Below, in pieces: positions 51,644-59,898 of a stretch of 64,000 nt of DNA (its first letter is position 1; each line of letters opens with the position of its first letter). The notes below the pieces were generated by a model that did not search any database, had not been told where the DNA came from, and was given only the letters and a program-made list of their open reading frames with translations. This DNA comes from Actinomycetes bacterium. GTDB taxonomy: Bacteria; Actinomycetota; Acidimicrobiia; Acidimicrobiales; Ilumatobacteraceae. The DNA lies in contig JAKOUY010000002.1 in assembly GCA_029782355.1 (NCBI GenBank), positions 1 through 64,000 on the forward strand. The letters run 5' to 3'. The position numbers were made by a program, and so were the translations under genes.

Positions 51644-54061
51644 ATGACGGACGACCCGACGACCGGCACTCCCGCGCTCACCGACACGGATCTGGCACTC
51701 GACCTCGAGTGGTGGGCGGCGGCCAACTACCTGACGGTCGGGCAGATCTACCTGCAGGACAACCCGCTGCTGACCGAGCCGCTGCGCCCGGAGCACATCA
51801 AGCCCCGCCTGCTCGGCCACTGGGGCACCAGCCCCGGTCTGTCGATGATCTACACCGCGCTGAACCGGATCATCCGCCAGACCGGCGACGACTGGCTGTA
51901 CATCACCGGGCCGGGCCACGGCGGACCGGCACTGGTGGCCACCGGCTGGCTGGAGGGCACCTATTCGGAGATCTACCCGCACGTCACCCCTGACGGCGAG
52001 GGCCTGCGCACCCTGTTCCGCCAGTTCTCCAGCCCCGGCGGGGTCCCCAGCCACGTCAGCGTGCAGACGCCCGGCAGCATCCACGAGGGCGGCGAACTGG
52101 GCTACGCCCTGATCCACGCCGGCGGAGCGGCCTTCGACCACCCCGACCTGCTGGTCGCCTGCGTCATCGGCGACGGCGAGGCCGAGACCGGCCCGCTGGC
52201 CGCGTCGTGGCGGCTACCCAACTTCCTCAACCCGCGCCGCGACGGCGCGGTCGTGCCGATCCTGCACCTCAACGGCTACAAGATCGCCGGCCCGACCGTC
52301 ATGGGTCGCAGCACCGACGAGGACATCGCCGGCTACCTGCGCGGCCAGGGGTGGGAGCCGATCTTCGTCGAGGGCGACGACCCAGCTGCCGTCTACCGCA
52401 ACCTGTACGCCGCGCTGCACCGCTGCCGCGCCGGCGTCCGCGCCCTGCAGGCCGCGGCCCGCGCCGACCTGGCCACACCGAGCCCCCACCAGCGCGACAC
52501 CTGGCCGGCCATCGTCCTGCGCACCCCGAAGGGCTGGACCGGACCGACGGTGGTCGACGGGGTGCAGATCGCGGGGACCAACCTGGCCCACCAGGTGCCG
52601 CTGTCGGGCGTCAAGGACAACCCCGAGCACCTGCGCATGCTGGAGGACTGGCTGCGCTCCTATCACCCCGAGCGGGTCTTCACCGCCGACGGCGCGCTGC
52701 GCCCGGACCTCGCCGCCCTGGCACCGCAGGGCAACCAGCGCATGTCGGCGTCGCCGTACGCCAACGGTGGCCGGCTGCGCACCCCGCTGCCACTCCCCGA
52801 GCTGGCCCCCTACGAGGTTCCGATCACCGCCCGTGGCGCCGTCTGGCACGAGAACACCCACCCGATGGGCGAACTGCTCCGCGACCTCTACGCGGCCACC
52901 ACCTCACGCGACGGCGGCGGCACCTTCCGGCTGTTCTGCCCGGACGAGACCGCCAGCAACCGGCTGCAATCGGTGTTCGAGGTCACCGACCGCTGCCTGC
53001 TGGCCCCCTCGACCCCCACCGACGCCAAGATCGGCCCCGACGGGCGGGTCATGGAAGTGCTCTCCGAGCACCTCTGCCAGGGCTGGCTGGAGGGCTACAC
53101 GCTCACCGGCCGCCACGGCGTGTTCGCCACCTACGAGGCCTTCGCCATGGTGTCGGCGTCGATGGCCGTGCAGCACACCAAGTGGTTGCACCACGCCCAG
53201 ACCCTGCCGTGGCGGGCCCCGGTGTCCTCGCTGAACGTGCTGCTCACCTCGACCTGCTGGCGCAACGACCACAACGGCTTCTCCCACCAGGGACCCGGAC
53301 TGATCGACGCCATCGTCCCGCTCAACCCCGAAGTGGTCCGCATCTACCTGCCGCCCGACGCCAACTGCGGCCTGCAGATCATGCGCCACTGCCTGGACAG
53401 CACCGACCACGTCAACCTGATCGTCATCGACAAGCAGTCGCACCTCCAGTACCTGACGCTGGAGGAGGCCGCCACGCACTGCGCAGCGGGCGCCGCCGTG
53501 TGGGAGTGGGCCGGCACGGCGGCGCACGCCGAGGACCCCGACATCGTCCTGGCCTGTGCCGGCGACGTGCCCACGCAGGAGACCCTCGCCGCCGCCCAGC
53601 TGCTGCGCGACTACGTGCCGGAGCTGAAGACCCGGGTGATCAACGTCGTCGACCTGATGACCCTGGTCCCGGAGAACGACCACCCCCACGGCTTCCCCGA
53701 CTCGACCTTCGACGACCTGTTCACCACCCACGCCCACGTGATCTTCGCCTTCCACGGCTACCCCCGGGGGATCCACCAGCTGATCCACGGGCGGTCCAAC
53801 CCGGGACGCTTCCACGTCCGCGGCTTCAACGAGCGCGGCACCACGACGACCCCGTTCGACATGGTCGTGGTCAACCACATGAGCCGCTTCGACCTGGCCA
53901 AGCAGGCCATGCGGCGCAGCACCCGGCGGGTGCCCGGGTGGGACGTCCTCAACCGGTACTGCGACGCCCGGCTGGCCGAGCACCACTCGTACGTGCGCGA
54001 GCACCTGGCCGACATGCCGGACGTGGCCACCTGGACGTGGACTCCGCCGGCGGCCTCGTGA
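51644..54061 (+). CDS. xfp: Xylulose-5-phosphate/fructose-6-phosphate phosphoketolase
   Basis: The 805-residue TPP enzyme has YLQDNPLLTEPL, LGHWGTSPGLSMIY, GPGHGGPALVA, GDGEAETGPLAASW with the TPP/Mg motif, YANGGRL and the typical ending with RFDLAKQAMRR. It splits xylulose-5-P (and perhaps fructose-6-P) with phosphate into acetyl-phosphate and a triose or tetrose phosphate. Length is normal for the family. Its stop overlaps the acetate kinase start by 3 bp, so acetyl-phosphate is used directly to make ATP. Confidence 0.95.
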   Translation: MTDDPTTGTPALTDTDLALDLEWWAAANYLTVGQIYLQDNPLLTEPLRPEHIKPRLLGHWGTSPGLSMIYTALNRIIRQTGDDWLYITGPGHGGPALVATGWLEGTYSEIYPHVTPDGEGLRTLFRQFSSPGGVPSHVSVQTPGSIHEGGELGYALIHAGGAAFDHPDLLVACVIGDGEAETGPLAASWRLPNFLNPRRDGAVVPILHLNGYKIAGPTVMGRSTDEDIAGYLRGQGWEPIFVEGDDPAAVYRNLYAALHRCRAGVRALQAAARADLATPSPHQRDTWPAIVLRTPKGWTGPTVVDGVQIAGTNLAHQVPLSGVKDNPEHLRMLEDWLRSYHPERVFTADGALRPDLAALAPQGNQRMSASPYANGGRLRTPLPLPELAPYEVPITARGAVWHENTHPMGELLRDLYAATTSRDGGGTFRLFCPDETASNRLQSVFEVTDRCLLAPSTPTDAKIGPDGRVMEVLSEHLCQGWLEGYTLTGRHGVFATYEAFAMVSASMAVQHTKWLHHAQTLPWRAPVSSLNVLLTSTCWRNDHNGFSHQGPGLIDAIVPLNPEVVRIYLPPDANCGLQIMRHCLDSTDHVNLIVIDKQSHLQYLTLEEAATHCAAGAAVWEWAGTAAHAEDPDIVLACAGDVPTQETLAAAQLLRDYVPELKTRVINVVDLMTLVPENDHPHGFPDSTFDDLFTTHAHVIFAFHGYPRGIHQLIHGRSNPGRFHVRGFNERGTTTTPFDMVVVNHMSRFDLAKQAMRRSTRRVPGWDVLNRYCDARLAEHHSYVREHLADMPDVATWTWTPPAAS

Positions 54062-55278
54062 GCGATCTCACCCAGCACGCCGGCGACCCGGTGCTGGTGG
54101 TCAACGCCGGCTCGTCGTCGCTGAAGTACGAGCTGCTGGCTGCGGGCGACGGCACCCGGATGGCGCGTGGTGCCGTGGAGCGGATCGGCGAGGACGGCGG
54201 GGCGCAGGCCGAGGCCTGGCACGAGACGAGCCGGTCGCGCCACGAGACGAGTGACGCGTGCGCCGACCATCACGCCGCCATGGACATCGCCCTGCGGGCC
54301 TTCGCCACCCACGGACCGCGGCTGGAGCAGGCCGGGCTGGTGGGCGTGGTCCACCGGGTGGTCCACGGGGGCGATCGCTTCGTCGATCCGGTCGTGATCG
54401 ACCCGGACGTGCTGGCCGCGATCGAGGCGCTCGTCCCGCTGGCCCCGCTGCACAACCCGGCCAACCTCGACGGCATCCGCGCCGCCCAGGCGGCCCTGCC
54501 CGACCTGACCCACGTGGCCGTGTTCGACACCGCCTTCCACCACACCCTGCCGGCGGCGGCCAGCACCTTCGCCGTGCCCCGCCCGTGGCGCCAGCAGTGG
54601 GGGGTGCGCCGATACGGGTTCCACGGCCCGTCGCACGCCTACGTCGCCCGACGCACGGCGGCGCTGCTCGGCCGGGACCCCGCCGACTGCAAGCTCGTCG
54701 TGCTCCACCTGGGCAACGGGGCCAGCGCCTGCGCGGTCGACGGTGGGCGCAGCGTGGACACCTCGATGGGCCTCTCGCCGCTGGACGGCCTGGTCATGGG
54801 CACCCGCCCGGGCTGGCTCGACCCGGCCGTGGCCGGGCACCTGGCGCGCCTCGCCGGGATGTCGATCGACGAGTTCGACCACGCCCTGGCGCACGACTGC
54901 GGGCTGCAGGGACTCTGCGGGCACAACGACTTCCGGGCGGTGATGGACGCCTGCCGCGACGGCGACCCCGATGCCGACCTGGCCGTCGAGATCGTCGTCC
55001 ACCGGCTGGTCGGGGTGACCGGTGCCTACGCCGCCACGCTCGGCCGCCTCGATGCCATCGCCTTCACCGCCGGGATCGGCGAGCACGCCGCCGACCTGCG
55101 CGCCGCGGTGCTCGACCGCCTCGGCATCTTCGGCGTCGAGCTCGACGTCGCGGCCAACGCTGCGGCCAGCGGCGAGACCCGGATCACCACCACCAAGTCG
55201 GCCGTCGCCGCCTACGTGGTGCCCACGAACGAAGCCTGGGAGATGGCCCGCTCGGCACTCACCGTGCTGACCCGCTGA
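54058..55278 (+). CDS. ackA: Acetate kinase
   Basis: The 406-residue protein has VLVVNAGSSSLKYELL, VVHGGDRF, VFDTAFHHTLP, RYGFHGPSHAYV, LHLGNGASACAV, SMGLSPLDGLVMGTRPG and FTAGIGEHAADLR, all diagnostic of acetate kinase. With the upstream phosphoketolase it forms the usual two-gene route from pentose phosphate to acetate and ATP. The GTG start overlaps the phosphoketolase stop (GTGA). The last 20 bp overlap the 3' end of the convergent epoxide hydrolase gene. Confidence 0.95.
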   Translation: MSDLTQHAGDPVLVVNAGSSSLKYELLAAGDGTRMARGAVERIGEDGGAQAEAWHETSRSRHETSDACADHHAAMDIALRAFATHGPRLEQAGLVGVVHRVVHGGDRFVDPVVIDPDVLAAIEALVPLAPLHNPANLDGIRAAQAALPDLTHVAVFDTAFHHTLPAAASTFAVPRPWRQQWGVRRYGFHGPSHAYVARRTAALLGRDPADCKLVVLHLGNGASACAVDGGRSVDTSMGLSPLDGLVMGTRPGWLDPAVAGHLARLAGMSIDEFDHALAHDCGLQGLCGHNDFRAVMDACRDGDPDADLAVEIVVHRLVGVTGAYAATLGRLDAIAFTAGIGEHAADLRAAVLDRLGIFGVELDVAANAAASGETRITTTKSAVAAYVVPTNEAWEMARSALTVLTR

Positions 55279-56395
55279 GCTCCGGGTCGGCGAAGAAGGC
55301 GGTCACGTCGGCGGCGAACTCCGCCGGGGCCTCCATGGCTGCGAAGTGCCCGCCCCGCGCCGGGCTCGACCAGCGGACCACGCGATAGGCGGCCTCGACC
55401 CATGCATGCGGCGGGTAGTAGATCTCGCCGGGGAACTCGGCGACGCACGTCGGCACCTCGATGCGCGCCTGGGGCATGGCTGCGGTGCCGACCTGGCGCA
55501 TCTCCCAGTAGATCCGCAGCGACGAGGTGGCCGTGGCCGTGACCCAGTAGGCGGTGATGTTGTCGAGCAGGCGATCGGGGCGGAAGGCTGCGGCGATGTC
55601 GGCGTGACTCCACTCGCGGAACTTCTCGACGATCCACCCGGCCAGACCGGCCGGGGAGTCCTCCAGGGCGTAGCCGAGCGACTGCGGTCGGGTGCCCTGG
55701 ATCTCCTGGTACCCGACCCCGGTCCGGCGGAAGGTCTCGGCGGCGGCCAGCGAGGCACGATCAGCGTCGGTCAGCGCGGCTGCCGACCCACCGGCGGCGG
55801 CGGTGGCCTGCGTGGCCCGGGCGGTGACGAAGTTGAGGTGCAGCCCGATGACCCGGTCCGGGTGCAGGTCGGCCAGGTTGGAGGTGACGATCGAGCCCCA
55901 GTCGCCGCCCTGCAACCCGTAGCGCCGGTAGCCGAGCCGCGCCATCACCTCGGCCAGGGCGGCGGCGATGCGCCGCGGGTGCCAGCCCGGCTGGCTGGTC
56001 GGTCCGGAGAAGGTGAACCCCGGCAGCGACGGCGCCACCACGTGGAACCGTTCGCTCAGCGGGCCGAGGACGTCGAGGAACTCGAGGACCGAGCCGGGCC
56101 AGCCGTGCACCAGCAGCAGCGGGATGGCGTTGGGGTCGGCCGAGCGGGCGTGCAGCAGGTGGAACCGCTGCCCGTCGACCTCGGTCACCCACTGCTCGAC
56201 GGCGTTGAGCCGGGCCTCCGTGGCCCGCCAGTCGTAGCCATCCCGCCAGTGGTCGAGCAACGCCGCGAGGTAGCCACGCTCGGTGCCCTGGGCCCAGCCA
56301 ATGCCCTCGATCTGGTTCGGCAGCCGGGTGCGCGCTAGGCGCTCGCGGAGGTCGTCGAGCACGGCGTCGGCGACGTCGACACGGAACGGTTCCAT
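55259..56395 (-). CDS. Epoxide hydrolase (EHN-type alpha/beta hydrolase)
   Basis: The 378-residue protein has an N-terminal EHN domain (FRVDVADAVLDDLRERLA, ARLNAVEQW), the oxyanion motif LLVHGWPGSVLEF, nucleophile Asp in GLQGGDWGSIVTS, a cap region and the histidine in ARGGHFAAMEAP. It should open epoxides to diols by an ester intermediate. It overlaps ackA by 20 bp at the 3' end. It diverges from the molybdopterin oxidoreductase; the 109-bp gap between them holds the three-fold repeat described separately. Confidence 0.9.
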   Translation of the reverse strand: MEPFRVDVADAVLDDLRERLARTRLPNQIEGIGWAQGTERGYLAALLDHWRDGYDWRATEARLNAVEQWVTEVDGQRFHLLHARSADPNAIPLLLVHGWPGSVLEFLDVLGPLSERFHVVAPSLPGFTFSGPTSQPGWHPRRIAAALAEVMARLGYRRYGLQGGDWGSIVTSNLADLHPDRVIGLHLNFVTARATQATAAAGGSAAALTDADRASLAAAETFRRTGVGYQEIQGTRPQSLGYALEDSPAGLAGWIVEKFREWSHADIAAAFRPDRLLDNITAYWVTATATSSLRIYWEMRQVGTAAMPQARIEVPTCVAEFPGEIYYPPHAWVEAAYRVVRWSSPARGGHFAAMEAPAEFAADVTAFFADPELSGSAR

Positions 56396-56414
56396 CCCGG
56401 CATTGTGCTCGGCC

Positions 56415-56443
56415 TTGACGTCCGGCCGGCAGCCGGGCACACT
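56415..56443 (+). promoter_or_regulatory. Possible promoter of the molybdopterin oxidoreductase gene
   Basis: TTGACG (56415-56420) and CACACT (56438-56443) are separated by 17 nt. The -35 is one base off consensus; the -10 keeps A2, A4 and T6 only. Transcription would start at about 56450, inside the repeat array, so a protein bound to the repeats would block it. This is a weak prediction. Confidence 0.35.
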
Positions 56444-56494
56444 CCGTTCAACAAGCGAACGGTTCACCAAGCGAACGGAACGACGAGCGAACGG
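56444..56494. promoter_or_regulatory. Phased operator-like repeats upstream of the oxidoreductase gene
   Basis: AGCGAACGG occurs three times at 56454, 56470 and 56486, each exactly 16 bp apart, and CCGTTC at 56444-56449 forms an inverted repeat with the first copy (CCGTTC-7 nt-GAACGG). The array ends 10 bp before the start codon. It looks like a multi-site operator; the HxlR regulator encoded downstream in the same direction is the nearest candidate. Confidence 0.65.
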
Positions 56495-56504
56495 AGCGAG
56501 GGCG

Positions 56505-58796
56505 ATGGCCGACCGGGACTGGAAGCACACCGCCTGCATCCTCTGCGCAGCCAACTGCGGCATCGAGGTGGCCCTCGGCGAGGCGGCCGACTCCCGCCGG
56601 TTCGTGCGGATCCGCGGCGACAAGCACCATCCCGGCTCCCGGGGCTACACCTGCGAGAAGGGTCTGCGCCTCGACCACTACCAGAACGACGTCGGCCGGC
56701 TGACCAGCCCGATGCGCCGGCGGGCCGACGGCAGCTTCGAGGCCATCGACTGGGACACTGCCATCGCCGAGGTGGCGGCGCGCTTCGGCGAGATCATCGA
56801 TCGGCACGGCGGCGAGCGGATCCTGTTCTACGGCGGGGGCGGGCAGGGCAACCACCTGGGCGGTGGCTACGGCTCGGCGACCCGCGCCGCGCTCGGGATC
56901 CGCTACGTGTCCAACGCCCTGGCGCAGGAGAAGACCGGCGAGTTCTGGGTCGACGGGCAACTGTTCGGGCGCAGCCGGTGCCACACGACCGGCGACTACG
57001 AACGCGCCCAGGTGATGGTGTTCTGGGGGAAGAATCCCTGGCAGTCGCACGGCTTCCCCGAAGCACGGCGGGTGTTGAAGGCCGCCGCCGCCGATCCGTC
57101 ACGAACGGTCGTCGTGGTCGACCCGCGGCGCAGCGAGACCGCCGAGTTGGCCGACCTGCACCTGCGGCCCCGCCCGGGCGGCGACGCCTTCGTGCTGGCC
57201 GCACTAGTCAGCCTGGTCGCCGAGCGGTACTGCCAGCGGGCGTGGGTCGAGGCCCACTGCACCGGGGCCGACGAGATCCGCGCCGCGGTGGCCGGCATCG
57301 ACGTCGCCGAGTACTGCCGGCGCGGCGGGGTCGACGAGACCGACGTCCGCCGTCTCGCCGAGCTGATCGGCACCGCCACCGGTGGGGTGTCGATCTACGA
57401 GGACCTCGGCATCCAGATGGCCCCGCACTCCACCCTGAACAGCTACCTGGAGAAGCTGATCGTGGTGCTCACCGGCAACCTCGGCGTGCCCGGCGGGATG
57501 AACCTGCACAGCCGCTTCGCCTCGCTGGGCGGCGGTGGGAGCGGCGGCCGATCGGGTGCCGACGAGCCGCGAACGCCGGTGACGGGTCACCGCCTGGTCA
57601 CCGGCCTGGTGCCGTGCAACGTGATCCCCGACGAGATCCTCGGCGAGCACCCCGACCGGTTCCGGGCGCTGCTGGTGGAGAGCGGCAACCCGGCCCACTC
57701 CCTGGCCGACAGCCAGCGGATGCGGGCGGCGATCGAGGCCACCGAGCTGTGCGTGGTGATCGACGTGGCGATGACCGAGACCGCCCGCCTGGCCGACTAC
57801 GTGCTCCCCGCGGCATCGCAGTTCGAGAAGTGGGAGTGCACGTTCTTCAACCTGGAGTTCCCGCGCAACGTGTTCCACGCCCGCCGGCCGGTGCTCGACC
57901 CGCTGCCCGGCACGCTGCCCGAGGCGGAGATCCATGCCCGGCTGTGCCGGGCGCTCGGAGCCGTCACCGACGACGACCTGGCCCCGCTGCACCACGCCGC
58001 AGCGGGCGGTCCGGACGCCTATGCCGCGGCCCTGTTCGAGGCGGTCGTCGAGCGCCCGCAGCTCGGCAAGCTGCTGCCCGTGGTGCTCTACGAGACGCTC
58101 GGGCCGACGCTGCGCTGCGCCGACGGCACCGACGCGCAGCAGGCCTCGGCGCTGTGGGGATTGGCCCAGCTCTGCGCCGCGCAGTTCGGGCCGTCGATCC
58201 GCCGGGCCGGCATCGGCGGCGGCGTCGCCGACGAAGCCCTCGGTCAGGCCCTGTTCCAGGCGATCATCGACCACCCGGCCGGCGTGGTGTTCACCGTCGA
58301 CGACTACCCGGAGACCCTCCGCCGGGTGGAGCACGACGACGGGCGGATCCACCTGGCGATCCCGGTTCTGCTCGACGAGCTGCGCGCCCTGGCCGGTGAG
58401 CACCCGCCAGGGCCGGATGATGCGTTCCCGGTCGTGCTCTCGGCCGGCGAGCGGCGCTCGGGCACGGCGAACACGATCATGCGCGATCCGTCGTGGCGGC
58501 GGACCGACCCGCACGGAGCGCTGCGGGTCAGCCCGGCCGACGCGGCGCGCTACGGGTTGCGCGACGGCGGCCGAGCGCGGGTGATCACCCGGCGCGGCTC
58601 GGCGGTCGCCGTGGTGGAGGTCAACGAGGCGATGCGCGAGGGCCACGTCTCGCTGCCCAACGGCTACGGGCTGGGACCCACCGGTGACACGGTGGGCGTA
58701 GCCCCCAACGAGCTGACGGCCAGCGAGGACCGCGACTGGTTCGCCGGGACGCCGTTCCACAAGCACGTCCCGGCGCGCCTCGAACCGGTCGGCTGA
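56505..58796 (+). CDS. Molybdopterin-dependent oxidoreductase (formate dehydrogenase/nitrate reductase superfamily)
   Basis: The 763-residue protein opens with a [4Fe-4S] motif (CILCAANC with a fourth Cys in YTCEKGLRL), followed by DWDTAIAEVAARFGEII, MVFWGKNPWQSHG, VVVDPRRSETAELADLHL, LVESGNPAHSLAD and the C-terminal MopB domain with HVSLPNGYGLGP. Where Fdh-type enzymes have the Mo-ligand Cys or Sec, the sequence is NALAQEKTGEFWVDG with neither, and there is no in-frame TGA. No signal peptide, so it is cytoplasmic. No partner subunits are adjacent. The substrate is unknown. Confidence 0.87.
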   Translation: MADRDWKHTACILCAANCGIEVALGEAADSRRFVRIRGDKHHPGSRGYTCEKGLRLDHYQNDVGRLTSPMRRRADGSFEAIDWDTAIAEVAARFGEIIDRHGGERILFYGGGGQGNHLGGGYGSATRAALGIRYVSNALAQEKTGEFWVDGQLFGRSRCHTTGDYERAQVMVFWGKNPWQSHGFPEARRVLKAAAADPSRTVVVVDPRRSETAELADLHLRPRPGGDAFVLAALVSLVAERYCQRAWVEAHCTGADEIRAAVAGIDVAEYCRRGGVDETDVRRLAELIGTATGGVSIYEDLGIQMAPHSTLNSYLEKLIVVLTGNLGVPGGMNLHSRFASLGGGGSGGRSGADEPRTPVTGHRLVTGLVPCNVIPDEILGEHPDRFRALLVESGNPAHSLADSQRMRAAIEATELCVVIDVAMTETARLADYVLPAASQFEKWECTFFNLEFPRNVFHARRPVLDPLPGTLPEAEIHARLCRALGAVTDDDLAPLHHAAAGGPDAYAAALFEAVVERPQLGKLLPVVLYETLGPTLRCADGTDAQQASALWGLAQLCAAQFGPSIRRAGIGGGVADEALGQALFQAIIDHPAGVVFTVDDYPETLRRVEHDDGRIHLAIPVLLDELRALAGEHPPGPDDAFPVVLSAGERRSGTANTIMRDPSWRRTDPHGALRVSPADAARYGLRDGGRARVITRRGSAVAVVEVNEAMREGHVSLPNGYGLGPTGDTVGVAPNELTASEDRDWFAGTPFHKHVPARLEPVG

Positions 58797-58807
58797 GGCT
58801 CCCCGTC

Positions 58808-59257
58808 GTGCGCCGCACCCGCTTCGACCGGGCCCCGTGCCCCATCGCCCGCACGGCCGACCTGCTCGGCGACTGGTGGACCCCGCTGGTCCTGCGCTCC
58901 TTCTTCCAGGGCGCCCAACGCTTCGAGGAGATCCAGACCCAGCTGGCCATCCCCCGCGCCGTGCTGAGCCAGCGGCTGCGCCGGTTGACGGAGGACGGCC
59001 TGCTCGAACGCCAGCAGGCCGAGCACGCCCGGCCGAGCTATCACCTGACCGCCAAGGGCCGCGCCGCCTGGTCGGTGCTGGCGGCGATGTGGCAGTGGGG
59101 TGACGAGTGGCTGTGGCCCAGCGGGCAGCGGCCGTCGGTGGTGCTGCGTGATCGAGCCACCGGTGCGGTGGTCCGCCCGATCGTGGTCGACCAGGACAGC
59201 GGGCGGCGGATCGACGAACTCGACGTCACCATGTCGCGGCGGCGATCCGGCGAGTAG
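58808..59257 (+). CDS. HxlR-family transcriptional regulator
   Basis: The 149-residue protein has the HxlR pattern: CPIARTADLLGDWWTPLVLR with an N-terminal Cys, RFEEIQTQLAIPRAVLSQRL and LLERQQAEHARPSYHLTAKG as helix and wing. HxlR proteins often sense reactive electrophiles or aldehydes through the Cys. It starts with GTG 11 bp after the oxidoreductase stop, so it is probably cotranscribed and may control the repeats upstream of that gene. Confidence 0.88.
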   Translation: MRRTRFDRAPCPIARTADLLGDWWTPLVLRSFFQGAQRFEEIQTQLAIPRAVLSQRLRRLTEDGLLERQQAEHARPSYHLTAKGRAAWSVLAAMWQWGDEWLWPSGQRPSVVLRDRATGAVVRPIVVDQDSGRRIDELDVTMSRRRSGE

Positions 59258-59385
59258 CCGGGGACGCCGGAGCACGACGGTCAGCCGGGCGGCGACCGTC
59301 CCGTGCCGCGTCCGCCTCACGGGCGGGGCCACCTACACTGGGAGCCCGACCCGGGCGGGCCGGTGATGTGCGGGCGGGAGTGGCG

Positions 59386-59898
59386 ATGGACCCGATGAAC
59401 ACGCACCCCACTCCGGACCCCGGCGCGACGCGGCGCCGGCCGGCACCGGCGCGACCGGTCTTCGTGGCCGCCACCTGGCATCGCCACCAGCTCGTGACCT
59501 GGATCGGGCGAACCGTCGGGGCGCTGATCCTGCTGTACGTGGCGATGGTGCTGCTGGCCTTTCTCGGGGTCACCTGGATCCCGGCCGGGCGGCTCCCGCT
59601 GCTGCCGTCGAAGGCCGCCGTCCCGGCCATCACCCATGGGGCGACCGCCGTGGTGGCCATGCCGTCCGAGCAGCCGGCCGGTACCACGCCCCCGGATCCC
59701 GCTCCCCCGGCCAGCAGACCGAGCCCGACCACCGTTCCTCCTCCCTCGCCGACGACCCGCCCGAGCGCACCGGGACCGGCGTCGTCGACCGTCCCTCCGA
59801 GGACCACTCGGCCGGCGCATCCCACCCACCCATCCCGACCGACGCGCCCGACGCGCCCGACGCACCCGACGCACCCGACGCACCCGACGCGCCCGTGA
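59386..59898 (+). CDS. Small membrane protein with Pro/Thr-rich repeat tail
   Basis: The 170-residue protein has a Pro/Arg-rich N-terminus, one membrane helix (TVGALILLYVAMVLLAFLGV) and a long outside region of Pro/Thr/Ser ending in repeated HPT/RPT triplets. The ATG at 59386 follows GGGAG with 5-nt spacing; the GTG at 59368 is less likely. The last third is encoded by a 9-bp tandem repeat. The stop overlaps the start of the deacetylase-glycosyltransferase gene by 4 bp (GTGA), so the two are probably partners. Family not recognised. Confidence 0.65.
   Translation: MDPMNTHPTPDPGATRRRPAPARPVFVAATWHRHQLVTWIGRTVGALILLYVAMVLLAFLGVTWIPAGRLPLLPSKAAVPAITHGATAVVAMPSEQPAGTTPPDPAPPASRPSPTTVPPPSPTTRPSAPGPASSTVPPRTTRPAHPTHPSRPTRPTRPTHPTHPTHPTRP
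59840..59893 (+). repeat. Six 9-bp tandem repeats
   Basis: Six copies of CGACGCRCC run in frame and encode alternating Pro-Thr-Arg and Pro-Thr-His at the C-terminus of the small membrane protein. The array ends only one base before the GTG of the next gene (59895), so a change in copy number would alter the tail without shifting either frame. Confidence 0.85.
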
